DNA of 64,000 nucleotides from CAVRUD01 sp963849635 (GTDB taxonomy: Bacteria; Chloroflexota; Chloroflexia; Thermomicrobiales; UBA6265), in NCBI GenBank assembly GCA_963849635.1, contig CAWKIA010000036.1:84200-148199 (forward strand). Direction: 5' to 3'. The notes beneath the pieces are model-generated. The model was not told the origin of the DNA. It made no database searches and worked only from the letters and a program-made list of their open reading frames with translations. The position numbers and the translations under genes were made by a program. The stretch's first letter is position 1, and each line of letters opens with the position of its first letter. This document shows, in pieces, positions 27,074 through 35,805 of this stretch.

Positions 27074-28591
27074 CTAATCAATTGCCGCTGCTATCGCGAG
27101 CAACAGCGCGCAGAGAACGGTCAGCGCGGCCAACAGTGGCGTGACGAATTTCAGCCAGGTGCCGTACCCGACCCGGGCGATCGCCAGCCCTCCCATCACG
27201 ACGGCCGACGTCGGGGTGATGAGGTTGACGAGACCAGACCCGAACTGGAAGGCGCTGACCACGTGCTCACCGGCAATGCCCGCGAACGCCGCCAGCGGCA
27301 CCATGATCGGCATGGTCACGGTCGCGAGACCGGAGGTGGACGGGATCAGGAATGAAAGCGGGATGAAGAGGATGAAGAGGATGAGCACGAAACCGGTGCC
27401 ACTCAGGTCCGCGACCGCGTCTTCACACCAACTGAGCACGGTGTCCGTGATCTTCCCGTTGTTCATAATCACGGTGATGCCGCGGGCGATCCCGATGATG
27501 AGCGCCACGCCGAGGAGATCGCGCGACCCATCGATGAATGAGCCAGTCAAGTCCGCCTCGGACAAGCCGCCGGCGATGCCGACCACCACGGCGAAGAAGA
27601 TGAACGAGGCCGTCATCTCGGGGAACCACCACCACAGCGTGGGAAGCCCAACGCCCATGTCCTCCCAGGGAATGACGCCGTAGATCATCACCAGAAAGGA
27701 GAGCCCGAAGAGGGCAAGCACGATCTTGCGTCGCCCGGTGAAGACACCGAAGTCCTCAGAATCTTGTCCCGCCAAGAATTGCCGCTCGTTCTCCTCTTTC
27801 TGGGCGAAGACGAGGGACTTCGAGGGATCGGCTTTGACTTTCTCGGCGTAGCGCATCATGAAAAAGATGCCCATCGCGAGACCAATGACGAGCACGAGGA
27901 TCCGGAGCAGGATTCCGTCGGCGATTGACACGTCGGCGAAGCCCGAGGCGATGCCGGTGGCGAACGGGTTGACTGTCGAGCCGAGGACGCCGATACCGGC
28001 GCCGAGCAAGATCACCGCCGCCCCGGTCAGCGCGTCGTACCCCGCGGCGATCATGACCGCCACGATCAAGGGATAGAAGGCGAGGGTCTCTTCGGCCATG
28101 CCGTACGATGTGCCGCCGAGGGCGAAGATCCCCATCAAGATCGGGATCATAAACTTCTCGCGGCCCTTCATCGCGACCACGACCTTGGCGATGCCCGCGT
28201 TGATCGCTCCGGTCTTCATCGTCACACCGAGGAAACCGCCGATCACCAGGATGAAGAGCGCGACGTCGATGGCGCCGAACAACTCCCCGGTGTTCCAGAA
28301 GCTGATGTTTCCGGTCTCGTCCTCGACGCCGTACAGGCCGTTGATCGGCGCCTTGAGCGAGTCGAGCAGGATCTTTTGCGGTTCGGTATCGACTTCCTGG
28401 TAGGTGCCGGGAAGGGGCTCGCCGTCTTCGTTGTATTCGTAGGAGCCGGACGGGACGATCCAGGTCGCGATCGCCACCAAGACGATCAGGGCGAAGAGGA
28501 TCGTGTAGGCGCTCGGAAGCGCAAACGACCGCTTCTTCTTCTCGCTATCGGGTGGGCCGGGCGTGGCAGATGCGACTTCGGGTTGCGCCAT
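27074..28591 (-). CDS. YfcC-type basic amino acid antiporter (probable arginine/ornithine exchanger)
   Basis: 505 residues, about 12-13 helices, in the YfcC/DcuC superfamily (PF03606). The N-terminus reads SAYTILFALIVLVAIATWIV followed by PSGSYEYNEDG, and conserved repeats include LGGTSYGMAEET, LSEADLTGSFIDGSRD and LIPSTSGLATVTMPIM. Members beside arc genes are thought to exchange arginine for ornithine, a role inferred here from position. GGAGG lies 8 nt before the ATG. A 65-codon fragment of a second copy lies at 57414-57622. Confidence 0.9.
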   Translation of the reverse strand: MAQPEVASATPGPPDSEKKKRSFALPSAYTILFALIVLVAIATWIVPSGSYEYNEDGEPLPGTYQEVDTEPQKILLDSLKAPINGLYGVEDETGNISFWNTGELFGAIDVALFILVIGGFLGVTMKTGAINAGIAKVVVAMKGREKFMIPILMGIFALGGTSYGMAEETLAFYPLIVAVMIAAGYDALTGAAVILLGAGIGVLGSTVNPFATGIASGFADVSIADGILLRILVLVIGLAMGIFFMMRYAEKVKADPSKSLVFAQKEENERQFLAGQDSEDFGVFTGRRKIVLALFGLSFLVMIYGVIPWEDMGVGLPTLWWWFPEMTASFIFFAVVVGIAGGLSEADLTGSFIDGSRDLLGVALIIGIARGITVIMNNGKITDTVLSWCEDAVADLSGTGFVLILFILFIPLSFLIPSTSGLATVTMPIMVPLAAFAGIAGEHVVSAFQFGSGLVNLITPTSAVVMGGLAIARVGYGTWLKFVTPLLAALTVLCALLLAIAAAID

Positions 28592-28638
28592 CGTGCGACC
28601 TCCATTTGTGGCTGGGATCGGCGTGGGTGATCCGCAGC

Positions 28639-29085
28639 CTACAACCTGTCGAGCCTGATCTGGATCAAGTCCTCGACCCGATTGAGGACGAGCGAGAGTC
28701 TGAGGAGGCGGATCTTGGTCAGGTCGTTGGAGGTATCGTCGGCGGCCTCATCGATCTGATCGATCGCGGCGTTCAACGTGTCCTTGGCCTGTTGCAGCGT
28801 CGGCTTCGCCTGGTCCGGCGACTGCGTCGCCGCGGTGGCCAGCAACTGCCGGACCTCTTCAAGCGCCGGCTGCACCTCGGCGGGCGCTTGCTCCTGGTCG
28901 ACGACGATGGTCATCGCGGTTTCAGCACCGATCGCGGCCGGCGCGGAGATCAGCGCCTGCGGCGGTCCTTCGAAGAGCGCTTCCCGGTCGCGACCGAAGA
29001 AGTCGTGATCACCGTCGCCGATCGTCAGCAGTAAGATGATCCCCGCACCGGCGAGGACGGCAGCAATCCAGCCCCAGACGCCCAT
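28639..29085 (-). CDS. single-span membrane protein in the arc operon
   Basis: 148 residues: a membrane helix at 4-22 (WIAAVLAGAGIILLLTIG), then DGDHDFFGRDRE and a helical acidic domain that looks like a coiled coil (ALEEVRQLLATAATQ...QAKDTLNAAIDQIDEA). GGAGG lies 8 nt before the ATG. It lies 15 bp after arcA and 47 bp before the antiporter gene, so it belongs to the operon. I do not recognise the family; an accessory or scaffold role is only a guess. Confidence 0.8.
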   Translation of the reverse strand: MGVWGWIAAVLAGAGIILLLTIGDGDHDFFGRDREALFEGPPQALISAPAAIGAETAMTIVVDQEQAPAEVQPALEEVRQLLATAATQSPDQAKPTLQQAKDTLNAAIDQIDEAADDTSNDLTKIRLLRLSLVLNRVEDLIQIRLDRL

Positions 29086-29100
29086 TGCTCAGCCTCCCAA

Positions 29101-30363
29101 TCAGACCGGATCCCGCAGGATCGGGCAGGTCATGCAGTGCCCGCCGCCTCGCCCTTTACCGAGCTCAAACCCCTGAATCGGCAGGACTTCGACACCGGCG
29201 TTCCGCATGGCGGCAATCGTGTAGGTGTTCCGCTCGTAGGTCACGATCACACCCGGTTCAATTGCCACGGTGTTGTTGGCGTCGTCCCATTGCTCCCGCT
29301 CTTGCTGGTACTGGTCGCCGCCGGTCTCAACGACGGTCAGCTTCTTCACGCCCATCGCGTCCTGTACCGCACCGAGGAAGTCCTTCTCGACCGTCACGTG
29401 GAAGTCGCCTTCCTTCTTGCCAGGACGGAGGCTGATGGCACGGATCCGGTTCACGACTTGGGGGTAGGCCGTGACCTTGTCGCGGTCGAGCATCGTGAAA
29501 ACCGTGTCAAGGTGCATATGGGCCCGGTCCTTGCCCATCACGGCGGCGATGACGCGCTCCGCCGCTCCCTTGGCGAAAAGCGCCTTGGCGATCTGCTCGA
29601 TCATCCGCCCCTGGGTGCGCTCGCTCATGCCGATGAGGACCGTGCCGTTGCCGATTGGCTGGACATCTCCGCCCTCGAGGGTCGCCCGGCCGAAGTCTTT
29701 GACGTCAAATAGGCCATCGTCACCGATCTCCGGATACCACCACGAGAATTCGCTCTGGCGGAACATGGGGTGGTATCGGTAGATCGTCAGGAGGTTGAGC
29801 GATTCGCGGCGTCGCGCCGGCCAGTACATCGGATTGACGGAGACGCCGCCGAAGATCCAGCAAGAGGAGTCACGCATGAAGAGCGAGTTCGGGAGGGGTG
29901 GTAGAACGAACGTCGACGGATCGTCGAGTGCCGCGCCAATGAGCGAGACCTTACGGAGCGCCTTCCAATCGAGATTGGCCTCCGCGACCGTTAATCCACC
30001 GATCAGGTGTTTGGCAAGGGTGGGTGCATCGAGCCCCGATAGGAAATCGCCCACCTCGTCGGCCGCCGACCAGCCGACCATGTAGGGGGAGGCGACCGCC
30101 TCGATCAACTTGTGACGAGCCTCGTCGCTGGCGGCGATGGCCTCCGCCAGCATCTCGTTGAGGTAAAGGACTTCGGCCCCTCGCTCACGGAGCACGGCGA
30201 CGAATGCGTCGTGCTCCCGTTGCGCTTGCTCCACCCAGAGGACGTCATCAAAGAGCAGTTCGTCGTGAGAGGAGGGAGTCAGGCGCTGGAGGCTGAGATC
30301 CGGACGATGAACCATGACCTTGTGGAGTTTTCCGACCTCGGAATAAACACCAAGTGTGGGCAT
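29101..30363 (-). CDS. arcA: arginine deiminase
   Basis: 420 residues from the ATG at 30363; the frame extends to 30495, but only from MPTLGVYSEVGKLHKVMVHR does it match the family. Later segments are PNSLFMRDSSCWIFGG, ATLEGGDVQPIGNGTVLIGM, MHLDTVFTMLDRD and the C-terminal GRGGGHCMTCPI with the nucleophilic Cys. It hydrolyses arginine to citrulline and ammonia. First gene of the cluster arcA - small TM protein - antiporter - arcB - nhaC - arcC - mscS. Element copy 9 lies 250 nt upstream. Confidence 0.97.
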   Translation of the reverse strand: MPTLGVYSEVGKLHKVMVHRPDLSLQRLTPSSHDELLFDDVLWVEQAQREHDAFVAVLRERGAEVLYLNEMLAEAIAASDEARHKLIEAVASPYMVGWSAADEVGDFLSGLDAPTLAKHLIGGLTVAEANLDWKALRKVSLIGAALDDPSTFVLPPLPNSLFMRDSSCWIFGGVSVNPMYWPARRRESLNLLTIYRYHPMFRQSEFSWWYPEIGDDGLFDVKDFGRATLEGGDVQPIGNGTVLIGMSERTQGRMIEQIAKALFAKGAAERVIAAVMGKDRAHMHLDTVFTMLDRDKVTAYPQVVNRIRAISLRPGKKEGDFHVTVEKDFLGAVQDAMGVKKLTVVETGGDQYQQEREQWDDANNTVAIEPGVIVTYERNTYTIAAMRNAGVEVLPIQGFELGKGRGGGHCMTCPILRDPV

Positions 30364-30801
30364 CTTCACGCTCCATCTGTCTGACCGGACGGCCATCGGA
30401 ATACCGTTGGGTCCGAGGGCGCACCGCGCGGCGGCTCTCGCGCGTCGCTCCGAGGTCTTGACCGGCGACCGGCGTCCTACATGCCCACCGGTCACCCGTG
30501 CTCGCTCTCACCTCTCCTTCGGTTCATGCAGCACGCACTGCAGAAGGGACGGTCGAACACTGCCCCCGGCGTGACCGAGCATCTTCGTTCCTTCTGAACC
30601 TATCGAGGGAGGGGTTGTAGGGTCATGGTCCGAAGGGCGCATTTCATGGTTAAACGGTGTATGAACGCTAGCCCAACATTAAAAGTTAGAAGCGCAAGGA
30701 ACGGGTGCGATGGTATTGCCCTTCCCCGCGAGCCGATCCGACGGGCACCACCACATTCAACAGAGGAATGGGATATGAGCGGCTGGGCAGAGATAGCCCA
30801 G
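30364..30801. other. arc operon leader region
   Basis: 438 bases between the kinase stop and arcA start. Holds element copy 9 on the arcA side orientation; no gene supported. Confidence 0.5.
30614..30644 (-). promoter_or_regulatory. 31-bp regulon element, copy 9
   Basis: On the + strand: GTTGTA, 19 nt with GTCATGGTCCGAAGGGC, then GCATTT. It lies 250 nt upstream of arcA. Confidence 0.75.
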
Positions 30802-33045
30802 CTAAGAATCGCTCGGCTTTGTTGGCGCCCGAGCCGTGACGGTCGTCGAACCCGGCCCAATGGCGACCTCCAGCGTTCCACCGATTTGGCGCAGACGCTC
30901 CTGCATTCCCGGGATGCCGACTCCGTTCGGATGCGTTGCGAGCGACGGCTCGTTCGAGGTCCGTCCATTGCCTTGATCGTGCACGCGCAACTCGACCAAA
31001 CCACCCCATGATTTCAACGTCAGTGTTGCCCGGTCTACGCCCGCGTGGCGGACGACGTTGGAAAGCGCCTCCTGCGCGACACGGAATAGCGCTGTCTCCG
31101 CTTCGGCTGCCAACCGCCCGACGTCTTCCACCCCGGAGGCGTCAACGTTGAACTCGCCGCGGCGAGCCAGCCCAGCCGCGTACTCGCGCAACGAAGGCGC
31201 GAGTCCGGCCATGTCGAGGAGCGGTGGATGAAGGAGATAGGCTCGGGTCCGGAGTGCGCGCAGCGCTTGCTCCGCAAGATTCTGTGCCTCTGCGAGGACT
31301 TCTCGTGAGCGTGCGCTCAAGCGCCTGCTATCTCGCTCGATCGAGGCCAGGGCGACCGTGATCGCGAACACGTCCTGAGCCACACCGTCGTGCAACTCGC
31401 GGGCGAGCCGGCGTCGCTCATCGTCCTGCAGCTTTAGGAGCTGGTGACTCAATCTACGGAGGGTCGCTTCGGTCTCCCGGAGCTCGGTAATGTCGAGCGC
31501 GGCACCGACGACCAGCCGTGGCCGCCCGTCGGGCTCCCGCGAGAGCACCGTGACGCGCGCCGCCATCCAGCGCCAGGTGCCGTCGGAGTGGCGCATCCGG
31601 AAGGAGAACTCGACCACCTCGCCGTCGGCGGCGGCGCTGATCCGCGTCATCGCCGCCTGCAGGGTCGCCCGGTCCCCGGGATGCCTAAAGGCCATCGGAT
31701 CGGAGACTTCTGCTTCGGTCAGGCGCTCCGCTGTGTAGCCAAGCACGCGGCCGATGGCGTCGTTCACATAGACGGTGCGGGATTCGATGACGTCGAAGAC
31801 GTAGAGAATGCCCGGACTTGCTGCCCCCACCCGATCCGCAAGGCGTCGGCTTGCGGCCAGCTCCTGCTCGGCCCGCCTGAGTTCGGTCACGTCGCGGCCG
31901 ACCCCCTGGTACTCGGTGACGTTGCCGGCCGTGTCATAAACGGGATAGTCGATCCAGTGTTGAATGCGGATCTCGCCGTCGGGGAGCTCGATCGCGTGCT
32001 CGATCTCCACGGGTCGGGCCTCGGCGACGAGAGTCTGGAAGTGGGCCGAGAGGCGCTGACGTATCGATTCCGAGGCGAGGTCCATGCTCCGTCGGCCCAG
32101 GACGTTCTCCCTCTTCCGGGCAAAGCCACGGCAGTACGCGTCGTTAACGAAGGTCAGCGTCGTATCCGAGGTGAAACGGCAGATCATCTCGGTCTGGCTT
32201 TCGACCACCGCCCGGTAGCGTGCCTCGCTCTCCCGGAGTGCATCCTCGGATGCTCGTTGCTTGGAGATGTCGAGCGCCGCGCCGACCATGAGATGTGGCC
32301 ATCCGTCCGGTGTTCGCGTCAGGATCGACTGTCGCGCCGATATCCAGCACCACTCTCCGTTCGCATGTCTCAATCGAAAGATGTGCTCGACAATCGCACC
32401 GTCCGTGGCCGCTATGAGTTCCGCCGCCATTTCGGGCAGGCGCTCTTGATCCTCGGGGTGCAGCAACCCGGTGAACGGCGGCTCACCCATCCCCTCCACC
32501 ATCTCGTCGTGGCTGTAACCAAGGATCCGCGCCAGGGCGCTGTTTGTATACACCGACCGCTGTTGGACCCAGTCATACACGTAGAGAATTGCCGGGCTTG
32601 CCGCCGCGATGCCCTGCTCGAAGTGTCGCAGCTCCTCCAGCCCGTTCTCGGCCATGACCTGATCGGTGACATCGCGGATGACATTGACGACAGAGCGGGT
32701 GCCATCCTCGGCCGGCAGCGGAGCGGCATGAATAATGGCCCAGCGGTCTTCGTCCGTCGTCTCGTCGTGGTACCGAATGAGGACATCCGGCGCGTCCAGA
32801 CCCGCTAGCACCAGTCGCCCGGGCAATCGATCCCAGGGGAATGGCGCGCCATGTTCGTCAAACAGGGTGTACCGCCCAGGATATTCAGCCGGATCCGACT
32901 TGAGGAGTTCTTCAGGGGTGGAAAAGCCTCCCCTGCGGGCCGCGACGGTGTTCGCATAGACGACCCTGCCGCCAGCGTCCTGGACAGTCACGCTATCTAA
33001 CATGTGATCAAGGACGGCCGCTAGGTCCGGCCTGGGAGTAGTCAT
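30802..33045 (-). CDS. soluble multi-PAS sensor histidine kinase, NarL/DegS type
   Basis: 747 residues from the ATG at 33045 (GGAGG just upstream; the open frame starts earlier). Four PAS domains occupy residues about 1-550, the second and fourth closely alike (ILYVYDW...NSALARILGYS and ILYVFDV...NDAIGRVLGYT), each followed by PAC-type beta hairpins. The HisKA_3 H-box is DERRRLARELHDGVAQDV (His near 550), then an HATPase region with LFRVAQEALSNVVRHAG and GIPGMQERLRQIGG. No membrane helix, so it senses a cytosolic signal. NarL-family response regulators (40723-41451) are its expected partners. No regulon element precedes it. Confidence 0.93.
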   Translation of the reverse strand: MTTPRPDLAAVLDHMLDSVTVQDAGGRVVYANTVAARRGGFSTPEELLKSDPAEYPGRYTLFDEHGAPFPWDRLPGRLVLAGLDAPDVLIRYHDETTDEDRWAIIHAAPLPAEDGTRSVVNVIRDVTDQVMAENGLEELRHFEQGIAAASPAILYVYDWVQQRSVYTNSALARILGYSHDEMVEGMGEPPFTGLLHPEDQERLPEMAAELIAATDGAIVEHIFRLRHANGEWCWISARQSILTRTPDGWPHLMVGAALDISKQRASEDALRESEARYRAVVESQTEMICRFTSDTTLTFVNDAYCRGFARKRENVLGRRSMDLASESIRQRLSAHFQTLVAEARPVEIEHAIELPDGEIRIQHWIDYPVYDTAGNVTEYQGVGRDVTELRRAEQELAASRRLADRVGAASPGILYVFDVIESRTVYVNDAIGRVLGYTAERLTEAEVSDPMAFRHPGDRATLQAAMTRISAAADGEVVEFSFRMRHSDGTWRWMAARVTVLSREPDGRPRLVVGAALDITELRETEATLRRLSHQLLKLQDDERRRLARELHDGVAQDVFAITVALASIERDSRRLSARSREVLAEAQNLAEQALRALRTRAYLLHPPLLDMAGLAPSLREYAAGLARRGEFNVDASGVEDVGRLAAEAETALFRVAQEALSNVVRHAGVDRATLTLKSWGGLVELRVHDQGNGRTSNEPSLATHPNGVGIPGMQERLRQIGGTLEVAIGPGSTTVTARAPTKPSDS

Positions 33046-33444
33046 TGACTGCCTCCGAGATCGCCGCATGGGAGACGTCAATATCGTATCTCAACCGGCT
33101 TTGTAAATGGCACCGAATCTGTCGAAGACACAGCTGCGAGTGCTCAGATGACGTCCCGCTCGGCGGATCCAGGCGGCGCGGATGAGCGCGCGACGTTGAT
33201 GGCCATGGATTATGAGATTCGGATTAGCCCAAGCAGGCCTCGTTGCCGAGCCCTGGAGATCGCCACGATTTAGCACCAGCGGGGTGTGGATGATCGCCGG
33301 GTCGCCGTCGCTGCGGGCCGGCACTCGCGTCGGATCTTGCCCGCATTCCTATCTCGTATGGCGCGTATCGACGATCAGCCAAATGCAGCGCCAGGACCAG
33401 ACTACGTGTTCTCACTCCTGGCGGTCTACGACCTTCATGTGACG
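33046..33444. other. no gene recognised
   Basis: 399 bases between the holin-like gene end and the kinase start. I found no element copy, hairpin or supported gene. Confidence 0.4.
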
Positions 33445-33816
33445 CTACTTCTCATCTTCATCGACGAGGAATTTATTCAGGATTATCGAAACCACGCTGA
33501 CGATGATTCCGCCCAGGATTGCATCGAAGAACCCGTCAACGACGAAGTGCGAGTCGAAAATGCGATTGGTCAGTCGCGCGGCAAGCCAGAGGGTGAAGCC
33601 ATTGATGACAAGGAGAAAAAGCCCGAGCGTCATCGCGGTGATAGGCAACGTCAGCAGCTTGATGATCGGCCGGATGGTTGCGTTGACTAGCCCCAAGACC
33701 GCCGCCATAGCGGCGACACCCAACCAGCCGCCGCCGCTGGCGTCGATCCCCGGCAGGAGCCATACCGCGGCAACGAGGGCGATCGCGGAGATTAACCAGC
33801 GAAGGAGTAGTTTCAC
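33445..33816 (-). CDS. phage holin family 4 / YvlD-like membrane protein
   Basis: 123 residues from the GTG at 33816 (VKLLLRWLISAIALVAAVWL), which matches the family's usual N-terminus and has AGAGGAT upstream; the frame reaches 33876. Four helices, with GLVNATIRPIIKLLTLPIT between the second and third, typical of PF04020. Despite the name, bacterial members are not shown to be holins and often sit with stress or envelope genes. It lies downstream of the frameshifted ZIP gene on the same strand. Confidence 0.88.
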   Translation of the reverse strand: MKLLLRWLISAIALVAAVWLLPGIDASGGGWLGVAAMAAVLGLVNATIRPIIKLLTLPITAMTLGLFLLVINGFTLWLAARLTNRIFDSHFVVDGFFDAILGGIIVSVVSIILNKFLVDEDEK

Positions 33817-33903
33817 AGCCAGTTCATCCTCTAACGAGGGACTCATCGTCGCGACGAGACCTATCCGACGCGCCATCCCGATCCATTACGGGAACACGAT
33901 ACG

Positions 33904-34682
33904 CTACTCGAGCTGGGAGAGACCGACCGCCAAGGCGAAGCCAAGTACGGTCACCAGGCCGACCAGTCGGCCCCCCTCTTCAAACGCCTCGGGGATCATG
34001 GAGTCGACGAGCATCGTCAAGATCGCACCCGCCGCGAATGCTTGGATCAGGGAACCGATTACCGGCGAGGTGCCGTCGAGGATGATGTACCCAAGGGCGG
34101 AGGAAATCGCGCTCACCGCCACGATCGCGAGCCACACCCCCATCAATCGTCGCGGCGATGTGCCGCCCTTTTCAAACCAACGGTGGCACCGACCGCCTCC
34201 GGGAAGTTGGAAAGGAACGCCGCCACGACCATCGCGATACTGACGCCGCCCCCGGCAACGAGACTGGCGCCGACTACCATTGACTCCGGGATGCCGTCGA
34301 GCACCGTTCCCAGCATGATCGCCCGGGCATTGCCGGCCGACCCTGCGCCACTTATGTCTTTCCGCTCCTTGCCACCGCGGACGTCTATGTACCAGTCGCC
34401 GCCGAAGTAGACGAGCGCCCCGGCCGCGAGACCGAGTGCCGGCGCTCCTGTGCCCTTGCCCGTTTCGGTCGCCTTCTCGACCAGCTCGAAGGCGACGGCG
34501 CTGATCAGGGCACCGACGCCGAAGCCCATCAGCAACCCGACAAACCGAGGAGAAAGATCTCGCCGCAGCGCGACCGCCGCGCCGATCAATAGCGAGGATG
34601 CACTGAAGGCTCCCCAGAACGCGGCCTCCCACATCTCGGCGTGACTCCCTTCGAAGGGCGCACCGACCCAGTGCGAAACCAT
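33904..34682 (-). pseudogene. ZIP family metal transporter, frameshifted
   Basis: Frame 1 (from ATG 34682) encodes helices up to MVVAAFLSNFPEAVGATVGLKR and ends at 34143. The C-terminal part (SPRRLMGVWLAIVAVSAISS, then SLIQAFAAGAILTMLVDSMI) is in another frame ending at 33904. The join lies near 34160-34175, at an AAAAGGG run. The combined product has the eight-helix ZIP layout, with the metal-site region TVLDGIPESMVVGASL intact. Either one base was lost or gained, or the consensus is wrong here. A programmed shift is unlikely because re-pairing would be poor. Confidence 0.8.
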
Positions 34683-34748
34683 GCGTTCGCATCAGGAGTA
34701 CGTGTCCGGGAATGACACAAGCATCCATTGCCGCCGGACTCCGGAAGC

Positions 34749-34779
34749 TCGACGCCTCGGGTTTTTCCCGAGGCGTCGA
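34749..34779. terminator. 13-bp hairpin after ppk2
   Basis: TCGACGCCTCGGG, loop TTTTT, then the exact complement. It lies between the ppk2 stop and the ZIP gene start on the same strand, so it probably ends the ATPase-ppk2 transcript, though no T-tract follows. Confidence 0.55.
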
Positions 34780-34901
34780 TGGAGTACTGAAAGGCCCTCA
34801 GAACGTGGCCTCCCATCCTTTCTCCGCGGCGGGAAGGCGCGGCCGTCGTCAAATCGATGTTGTGATGGCCAGGCAACGCGCCCTGTTGGTGCAAACCGGG
34901 A

Positions 34902-35768
34902 CTAGTACCGCTTCGGGACGAACCGGTATGGGTAGTCTGGCTCTACATAATTCCCAGCAGGCTTGCGCTTGGGCAGAACGACCTTCGGCCGAGGCACATC
35001 TTTGTACGGAACGAGACTCAACAGGTGGGCAATGCAATTGAGTCGTCCCCGCCGCTTCTCGTTGGAGTCGACTACGTGCCAGGGGGACTCCGGAACGTCG
35101 GTGGCTGCGAACATCGCATCGCGCGCCCGAGAGTAGTCGTACCAGCGACGGTGCGACTCCAGGTCCATCGGGCTCAGTTTCCAGATCTTTCGGCCGTCGG
35201 TGATGCGATCTTCGAAGCGGCGGGTCTGCTCCTCAGGGCTGGCCTCGAGCCAGTACTTAATCAGGATGATGCCTGAGGCGATCATCGCGCGCTCGACTGG
35301 CAAGACGTGCTGGAGAAACTCGTCAACCTGGGCTTCCGTGGCATAGCCCATCACCCGCTCGACACCCGCCCGGTTGTACCAACTTCGGTCGAAGATCACC
35401 ACTTCACCCGCCGCCGGGAAGTGCGCGATGTAGCGCTGGATGTACATCTGCGACTTCTCGCGCTCGGTCGGCGCGGGTAACGCGACCACGCGGAAGACCC
35501 GCGGACTGACCCGTTCGGTGATGCGCTTGATCGTCCCGCCCTTGCCCGCGGCGTCGCGGCCTTCGAAGACGATGCAGATCTTGGCGCCGGTGGCTTTCAC
35601 CCACTCCTGAAGCTTGACCAGCTCCACGTGGAGCGAGTCCATCTCATTCTCAAACTCCCGCGCCTTCATCCGGGGCTGACTTCCATTGACGTCCAACCCG
35701 TTGGACCCGACGGGAGGGTGCTGGACCTTCTTTTCCTTTTTGCCCTTCTTTGTCGCTGTTGTCGCCAT
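34902..35768 (-). CDS. ppk2: polyphosphate kinase 2
   Basis: 288 residues. Walker A-like FEGRDAAGKGGTIKRITERV, then lid-region residues SPRVFRVVALPAPTEREK, Walker B FDRSWYNRAGVERVMGY, and RRFEDRITDGRKIWKLSPMD, as in one-domain PPK2 proteins (PF03976). It uses polyphosphate to phosphorylate nucleotides (or the reverse); the preferred nucleotide cannot be read. AGGAGG lies 6 nt before the ATG. It follows the P-type ATPase by 37 bp, suggesting ATP regeneration for ion pumping. Confidence 0.95.
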   Translation of the reverse strand: MATTATKKGKKEKKVQHPPVGSNGLDVNGSQPRMKAREFENEMDSLHVELVKLQEWVKATGAKICIVFEGRDAAGKGGTIKRITERVSPRVFRVVALPAPTEREKSQMYIQRYIAHFPAAGEVVIFDRSWYNRAGVERVMGYATEAQVDEFLQHVLPVERAMIASGIILIKYWLEASPEEQTRRFEDRITDGRKIWKLSPMDLESHRRWYDYSRARDAMFAATDVPESPWHVVDSNEKRRGRLNCIAHLLSLVPYKDVPRPKVVLPKRKPAGNYVEPDYPYRFVPKRY

Positions 35769-35805
35769 TACTCGCCTCCTGCATGGTTCCTGCTGGTCCG
35801 CGTGC

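Noticed and set aside
31444..32808. Long plus-strand open frame
   Set aside because: Antisense to the PAS histidine kinase; no domain resemblance.
34160..34175. Programmed -1 frameshifting in the ZIP gene
   Set aside because: TTG AAA would have to re-pair as TTT GAA, which is poor; loss or gain of a base is simpler.
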